64,000 nucleotides of DNA from Thinopyrum elongatum (lineage: Eukaryota > Streptophyta > Magnoliopsida > Poales > Poaceae): positions 218,518,255-218,582,254 of the forward strand of contig CM022303.1 of assembly GCA_011799875.1 (NCBI GenBank). The letters run 5' to 3'. Position numbers and translations under genes: made by a program. Shown here piece after piece: positions 58,131 to 64,000 of this stretch; position 1 is the stretch's first letter; every line of letters starts with the position of its first letter. The notes beneath the pieces were generated by a model that saw only the letters and a program-made list of their open reading frames with translations, was not told the DNA's origin and searched no databases.

Positions 58131-59481
58131 TTTATTTCTTATTTTTATTTGGGTCATGGGCCCCACTGGTCAGTGGACCAGGGGCGGACACGTCCGGGGC
58201 GTGCCCCTTTTGGGACCGGACATGTCCGGTGCCCAAAGGGGACGCACGGGCGGGCGCAGGCGGTCGGGGGCGCGGCGAAGCGTGGGCGCAGGCGAGCGCA
58301 CGCGGGGCCGGAGGCGGGGCGGCGGCGCGGTGGCTGGAGCGGCCGCGGGCGGCAGCGCGGTGGCTGGAGCAGCAGCGGGCGGCGGTCGCACGGAGGCGAA
58401 GCGGGGGCCGGAGCGGGTCGAGCCGACCGCGGGACGGGCGCGGGGAGCACGGCGTCAGGCGCGCGGGCGCGAGGACGGGGAGGCACGGGGTGGTCGCGGC
58501 AGTGGCCGGCGCGGATGCGTGCGCGGCGAGGTGCGGGAGCAGAGAGGGGGGAAGAGGCCCGAGGCCTCACCGTGATCCGTAGGGACGGGGCAGCGGGGGG
58601 GTCGGGGCGGTCGACGGGGACGACGGCGACGGAGACGAGGTGCAGGCCGGCGGGGAGGCGCGGGCTCCGGGCGGCGGCGAGGTCGTCGCGGCGTCGGGCG
58701 ACGGGATCGGGGGTTTGCCCCGATCCAGATCCAGTCGAGGGAGGGGGCGACCGAGCGCCAGGCGGCTGGTCGGGGAAGAGGAGAGGACGGGGCGACGTCG
58801 GTGTGGCGGCGGCGTCGGCGCTGGCCGATCGGCGGGGAGCGGGGCGGCGTCGGCGAGCGGCGTCGGGGGATCCCGATCCAGATGGGGGGGGAGGAGAAAG
58901 CGAGGGGGGGGGATCGGCTAGGGTTCGGCCGGGGGCCTTATAGACCAGGGGCGACGCAGGTGGGCCGGCCGGCTGGGCTTCGGCCCAGTTGGGCCGGGGG
59001 GGGTGTTGCTCTTTTTTCCTTTTCTGTTTCTTTTTCCTTTTCTTTATTCTCTTTTCTCCACTGTTAAATGTTTAGGCCCCAAATGGTTTTTGTAAAAAGT
59101 GTGACCTATTTCATAAATACCAGTGCATTATTCCCTAACACCTAAAATTAGTTTGGACAAAGCATAATTCCATATTTATTTCAGATTTAATAAATGGTTA
59201 TTAAATATTATCTTTATCCACTGTTTGAGGTTGTTCGAGTCACTTATCCAATTCCAATGATGTTGGTTTCAATTTTAGAATAGCCTCTGGAATATTTGTT
59301 ACTTATCTGACATTTTAGTTTCTATGTTGGACAACTTTTATATTCCACTTTCATTTAAATTTGAATTTGGCTTAGGAGTTGAAATGCAATATGATGCTAA
59401 TGATGATTATGCACTATTAATCATGATGACATGGCCTCATCAAAAGGGTGATCACTGTAGCTTAATACAGGGGGTGTTACA

Positions 59482-60624
59482 CTTCTCATATATTCAATGA
59501 TCATCATGAAAGTTTTTATTATATCCCTCTTGAATACCTTATCATATTAGGACTAAATTCATAACCTAAGAAAATTGCCATACTATTTATAACACACTCA
59601 AAATAATATAAGTGAAGCATGATAGTTCATCAATTTCTTCAAAATATAACCACCGTTGTGCTCTAAAAGATATAAGTGAAGCACTAGAGCAACTACCTAG
59701 CTCAAAAAATATAAGTGAAGCACATAGAGTATTCTAATAAATTCATGATTAATGTGTGTCCCTCTCAAAAGGTGTGTACAACAAGGATGATTTTGGCAAA
59801 CTAAAAAGCAACTAAATCAAAGACTCATATAATATAAGACGTTCCAAGCAAAACACATATCACGTGGTGAATAAAAATATAGCCTCAAGTAATTTACCGA
59901 TAGATTGAAGACAAAAGAGGGGATGCCATCCGGGGCATCCCCAAGCTTAGATGCTTGATTGTCCTTGAATATTACCTTGGGTTGCCTAGGGAATCCCCAA
60001 GCTTAGGCACTTTCCACTCCTTATTCCATAGTCCATCGAAACTTCGCCAAAACTTGAAAACTTCACAACACAAAACTCAACAGAAAACTCATGAGATCCG
60101 TTAGTATAATAAAACAAATCTCCACTTTTAAATACTGTTGTAAACTCATTCGAATTTTATATTTGCATTATATCTACTATATTCTAACTTCACCATGGCT
60201 CATACCTCCCGATACTACCTATAGATCCATCAAAATAAGCGAACAACACAATGAAAACAGAATCTGTCAAAAACAGAACAGTCTGTAAAGACCCGAATTA
60301 AGATCATACTTCTGTAAATCCAAAAATTCTGGAAAATTAGAAAAAAGTAGTAAATATGTATATAAATTTTGTATAAAACATTCATAATTCTTCCATGTTC
60401 TAGAAAATTTTAACAATTCTGCTACTGGACGCAAAAGTTTCTGTTTTTTCTCAAAATCAAAACAACGATCTTCCAAATCATCCCAAAGGTCTTACTTGGC
60501 TCAAACACTAATTAAAACATTAAAACACAATCATAACAGAAGTATAATTGCATAAACTTATAAAAACAAAAAATAAAAATAATTGGTTGTCTCCCAACAT
60601 GCGCTTTTCTTTAAAGCCTTTGAG
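59482..60624 (-). other. Non-coding internal region of element 2 (right of solo LTR)
   Basis: It resumes after the target-site duplication with tcatatattcaatgatcatc and is collinear with about 36440-37589 of element 1. It holds the same diverged short repeats (ataagtgaagcac) and no gene. Confidence 0.55.
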
Positions 60625-62010
60625 CTAGGCGTTGATAATTCTAATGATGCTCACATAAAAGACAAAAAATTGAAGCAAAAAGAGAGCATCATATAGCATG
60701 TGAAAAACAAGCTTAAGTCTAAGATAATTCCTATGCATAAGCATTTTATAGGGAAAAGATTTATCAAGACAAGCAAAAACTAGCATATGCAAGGAAGAAG
60801 GAAGAAACAATAGCAATATCAACATAACGAGAGGTAATTTAGTAACATGAAAATTTCTACAACCATATTTTTCCTCTCTCATAATAATTACATGTGGGAT
60901 CATATTCAAATTCAATAATATAGCTATCACATAACATATTCTCTACATGATCCACATGCATGCAAAGTTGACACTCTTCCAAAATAGTGGGATTATCATC
61001 AAATAAAGTCATGACCTCTCCAAGGCCACTTTTATCAAAAACTTCATAAGATTGAACACTCTCCAAATATGTGGGATTATTTTTACCTAAAGTTGACGCT
61101 CTTCCAAACCCACTTTCAATATTATTGCAAACATATTCATCATGATGCTTAAATAAATTTTCAAGATCATAAGAAGAATCACCCCAATCATGATCATTGC
61201 CTTAAGTAGTGGACATATCAAAATTAGCATTCCCAAGCTTGGGGTTTTGCATATTACTAGCGTAGTTGACATTAATAGAATTTATAATAACATCATTGCA
61301 ATCATGCTTTTCATTCAAGGAGCTATCAAGTGTGGGTGCAATAGCAATAATTTCATGTTTAACATAAGGAACTATAGCAAGTTCATCTCCATAAGTATAA
61401 TTAATATTGGCATCATGGCCATAAGAATAGCAAGCATCATGTTCATCAAGGGGGGATATTTCAATCAAATCAACAGAATCATAATTATCTACAGATTCAT
61501 GCATATCATTATTTTCTCCCAAAGCAGCAAACATTCTCTCAATAAATTCTTTAACATAGGCATTAGAAGCATAGTTTTCATAGCAATATTTAAGTATGTC
61601 AAAATTTTCAGATTTGTAGAGAGTAATATCATACTTCTCAATCAAAGAAGTGACTTCATAAGCACCCTTAAAAGCAACAAATTCTTCAATTTGTTCGATA
61701 TCATAGTAACTATAAACACCTTTGGCATAAGAAGATAGGATTTCATTATCATTAAACTCACATAGGTAGGGAAGGTGTTTCTTAGGGTTCTCCGAGCAAC
61801 AAGTAAAATCATAAATTTCACATAGATTCCAAGCATAGCATAGCAAACAATTTATTTGATTCCATAACATTCCCCCTTTTGAGACAAACGGTGTCCCACA
61901 AAATGAGCATGCTCATCTAATGATTTTCCCTCAACTAAACTAGTTGGGGTTTCAACACGAGCACATATGGATCGAAGATGATCCAAGTAGAAAACTTTAA
62001 GTGGATCCAT
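60625..62010 (-). pseudogene. Conserved ORF of the non-autonomous Gypsy family, element 2
   Basis: It starts MDPLKVFYLDHLRSICARVE at 62010. A frameshift in the run aaaaggggg near 61880 separates this from the long frame (61870-61202, MLWNQINCLLCYAWNLCE...), which ends at a TAA at 61204. The ORF reads on as HDEYVCNNIESGFG, FDKSGLGEVMTLFDDN and DPTCNYYERGK, with a further shift. The protein is clearly homologous to that of element 1, yet each copy has different stops, so both derive from a once-open ORF of about 450 codons. Confidence 0.6.
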
Positions 62011-62223
62011 ATCAATAGATTTTTAGCAAGCAAAGATGCAAGCAAATAGAAGGCACATGGCAATACAAGCAAAAGATAGCAAGCGAGCAAAAAGGCAAAT
62101 AAAAAGGTAAATATTTTTGTGTTTTTCTGAAAATGTTTTAGAAGCGGGGGAGAGGAAAATGAGAGATGTATATGCAAGAGATGAGAGTTTATGATGGGTA
62201 ATTGGTAGGCTTGATGTAGATCC

Positions 62224-62240
62224 TCCCGGCAATGGTGCCA
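62224..62240 (-). promoter_or_regulatory. Primer-binding site of element 2, mutated
   Basis: On the minus strand tggcaccattgccggga occupies the position of element 1's PBS and differs from it at three positions, as expected for an old copy. Confidence 0.65.
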
Positions 62241-62251
62241 GAAATTCTTCC

Positions 62252-63832
62252 TGCTACTTCTTGAGCTTGCGTTGAGTTTTCCCTTGAAGAGGAAAGGGTG
62301 ATGCAGCAAAGTAGAGATAAGTATTTCCCTCAGTTTGAGAACCAAGGTATCAATCCAGTAGGAGGAACACACAAGTCACCAATGGTTGCACCTACACAAA
62401 CAAACAAATACTTGCACCCAATGCAATAAAGGGGTTGTCAATCCCTTCACGGTTACTTGCAAGGATGAGATCTGATAGAGATGGGTATAAAAGATAAATA
62501 AAAGTGCAAAGTAAAGTAAAGGTAAATAAATAGCAGCAAGGTATTTTTGGGTTTTTGGATTTGTAGATCTGAAAATAATATGATAAAAATAGACCCGGGG
62601 GCCATAGTTTTCACTAGAGGCTTCTCTCGTGAAAGAACGCATACGATGGGTAAATAAATTACTGTTGAGCAACTGATAGAAAAGCGCAAAGTTATGATGA
62701 TATCTAAGACAATGATCATGAATATAGGCGTCATGTCCGTGACAAGTAGAACGACTCCTGCCTGCATCTACTACTATTAATCCACACATCGACCGCTATC
62801 CAGCATGCATCTAGTATATTAAGTTAACAAGAACGGAGTAACGCCTTAAGCAAGATGACATGATGTAGAGGGATAGATCCAGTCAGTATGAATAAACCCC
62901 ACCTTTTTATCCTTAATAGCAACAATACAAATACGTGTCATTCCCCTTCTGTCACTGGGTATGAGCACTGCAAGATTAAACCCATTACAAAGCACCTCTC
63001 CCATGGCAATAAAAATCAATGTAGTTGGCCAAACCAAATCAATAGATCGGAGAGAAATACAAAGCTATCTTAATCATGCATACAAGAATTCAGAGAAGAC
63101 TCAAATAATATTCATAGACAATCTGATCATAAATCCACAATTCATCGGATCTCACCAAACGCACCGCAAAAGAAGATTACATCGAATAGATCTCCAAGAA
63201 CATCGAGGAGAACATTGTATTGAAGATCAAAGAGAGAGAAGAAGCCATCTAGCTACTAGCTATGGACCCGTAGGTCTGTGGTAAACTACTCACACATCAT
63301 CGGAAGGGCGGCAAGGTTGATGTAGAGGCCCTCCGTGATCGAATCCCCCTCCGGCGGAGTACCAGAACAGGTCTCCATATGAGATCTCACAAGGACAGAA
63401 ACTTGTGGCGGCAGAAAAGTATTTTTTGTGTGCCCTCTAGTATACGGGGAATATTTGGGTATTTATAGAATAAAGATTAGGGTTAGAGGAGCATCAAGGG
63501 GCCCACAAGCCTGGGGGGCGCCCCCCCTAGGGCGCGCCCTCCGAGCTTGTCGTCAACTGGTGGCCCCTCTGACCTCCTCCCGAAGGTTCCTGGGTGTCTT
63601 CTGGTCCAAGAAAAATCCTCAAAAAGTTTTGTTCCGTTTGGACTCCGTTTGGTATTGATTTTCTGTAGAAGATAAAAACAAGGAAAAACAGCAACTAGCA
63701 CTGGGCACTAGGTTAATAGGTTAGTCCTAAAAAATGATATAAAATAGCATAATAATGCATATAAAACATCCAAGATGGATAATATAATAGCATGGAACAA
63801 TAAAAAGTTATAGATATGTTGGAGACGTATCA
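62252..63832 (-). repeat. 5' LTR of Gypsy element 2 (1581 bp)
   Basis: Homologous to 52350-54043 and, more distantly, to both element 1 LTRs. The outer end gagacgtatca is followed by the target-site duplication tgaac. Confidence 0.93.
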
Positions 63833-63837
63833 TGAAC

Positions 63838-64000
63838 CACCATCAGTGATTAAATATCTAGGGACTCTAAACCTCGGGAAAATGACTTCTTTAAGCATTT
63901 TAATAGATGTGTTATGATCAACACTACTAGTTGGAATAGCTTCTACCCACTTATTAACGTAATCAACAACAACTAGAATATGAGTATACCCATTAGATGA
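63838..64000 (-). pseudogene. Gypsy integrase, catalytic core part
   Basis: On the minus strand the frame reads SSNGYTHILVVVDYVNKWVE, then FPRFRVPRYLITDGGS, the integrase core with the first and second catalytic aspartates (VVVDY and ITDGG). It stops at the target site of element 2 and continues at 52344. Upstream pol lies beyond the window. Confidence 0.85.

Larger units (their letters stand above)
55807..59481 (-). mobile_element. Solo LTR, 3675 bp, minus orientation
   Basis: On the minus strand it starts tgtaacaccccctgtattaa and ends gggggcgccaca. The target-site duplication cttct is at 55802-55806 and 59482-59486. There is no internal region, so the rest was removed by LTR-LTR recombination. 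A TATA-like tataagg is at 58942-58937 on the minus strand, after a U3 of about 540 bp, followed by a very GC-rich leader (58990 down to 58140). The long frames there on both strands, such as 264 codons at 58149-58943, are composition artefacts. The architecture parallels the LTR at 2491-6290. Confidence 0.9.
52350..63832 (-). mobile_element. Non-autonomous Gypsy element 2, nested in the integrase
   Basis: Same family and orientation as element 1. Its LTRs are 62252-63832 (5') and 52350-54043 (3'). The target-site duplication tgaac is at 52345-52349 and 63833-63837. Removing the element and one tgaac joins the integrase halves. A solo LTR (55807-59481) is inserted in the internal region. No pol domains are present. 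Confidence 0.94.
47440..64000 (-). mobile_element. Autonomous-type Gypsy element on the minus strand (partial)
   Basis: The 3' LTR is 47440-48953, followed by the PPT, non-coding DNA, a 3' ORF and the integrase, which continues beyond the window. Element 2 (52350-63832) is inserted in the integrase. The element's other end and its TSD lie right of 64000; the 5 bp left of the LTR are tggta. The integrase (YRTAYK.P.GMSPY..VYGKACHLP type) fits the Athila-like branch in my reading. Confidence 0.8.

Noticed and set aside
58149..58943. 264-codon G/R-rich frame and its antisense frames
   Set aside because: They lie in the GC-rich part of a solo LTR on the strand opposite to its promoter; composition alone keeps the frames open.
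1..64000. CRISPR arrays, bacterial operons, rRNA or tRNA genes
   Set aside because: No such structures were seen; the tandem repeats are long, without unique spacers, and the content is plant transposable elements.

Overview
The window is intergenic DNA of a grass, almost certainly a Triticeae genome (wheat, Aegilops or barley type). It consists of nested transposable elements and contains no recognisable single-copy host gene. The evidence is structural: LTRs with TG..CA ends, primer-binding sites, polypurine tracts, exact target-site duplications, Copia and Gypsy pol motifs, CACTA termini and a PIF/Harbinger transposase fragment. Family-level placement rests on general knowledge of cereal repeats.

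Layout from left to right. (1) 1-6290 is the non-coding 3' end of a plus-strand Gypsy element followed by its 3.8-kb 3' LTR. (2) About 6880-17117 is a large CACTA-like unit. It carries two divergent, spliced B3-domain genes, a short basic ORF, a ~500-bp tandem array and an 84-bp subterminal repeat array. (3) 17196-47250 is a tandem pair of SIRE/Maximus-like Copia elements. The left copy keeps only its 3' ORF region. The right copy is complete (shared middle LTR 19221-20516, right LTR 46017-47250) but is interrupted by a 5.46-kb CACTA element in pol (24584-30045, TSD gat), by a non-autonomous Gypsy element (33256-40777, TSD ggtga), and by a ~1.3-kb fragment of the B3/CACTA unit between 125-bp direct repeats. 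(4) 47251-47439 is a fragment of a PIF/Harbinger transposase. (5) 47440-64000 is a minus-strand autonomous Gypsy element (3' LTR, 3' ORF, integrase). A second copy of the non-autonomous Gypsy family (52350-63832, TSD tgaac) splits its integrase, and that copy in turn contains a 3.7-kb solo LTR (55807-59481, TSD cttct).

The coding parts are all decayed by stops, frameshifts or deletions, except B3 gene 1, which reads through once spliced, and some short ORFs. The items most worth following are the B3-carrying CACTA-like unit with hairpin-bearing 84-bp subterminal repeats, the tandem Copia structure whose two copies of a long 3' ORF carry different stops, the internal promoter and intron signals in front of that 3' ORF, the filler-type insertion with a 125-bp duplication, and the recurring PPT-like motifs and uncharacterised ~450-codon ORF of the non-autonomous Gypsy family.
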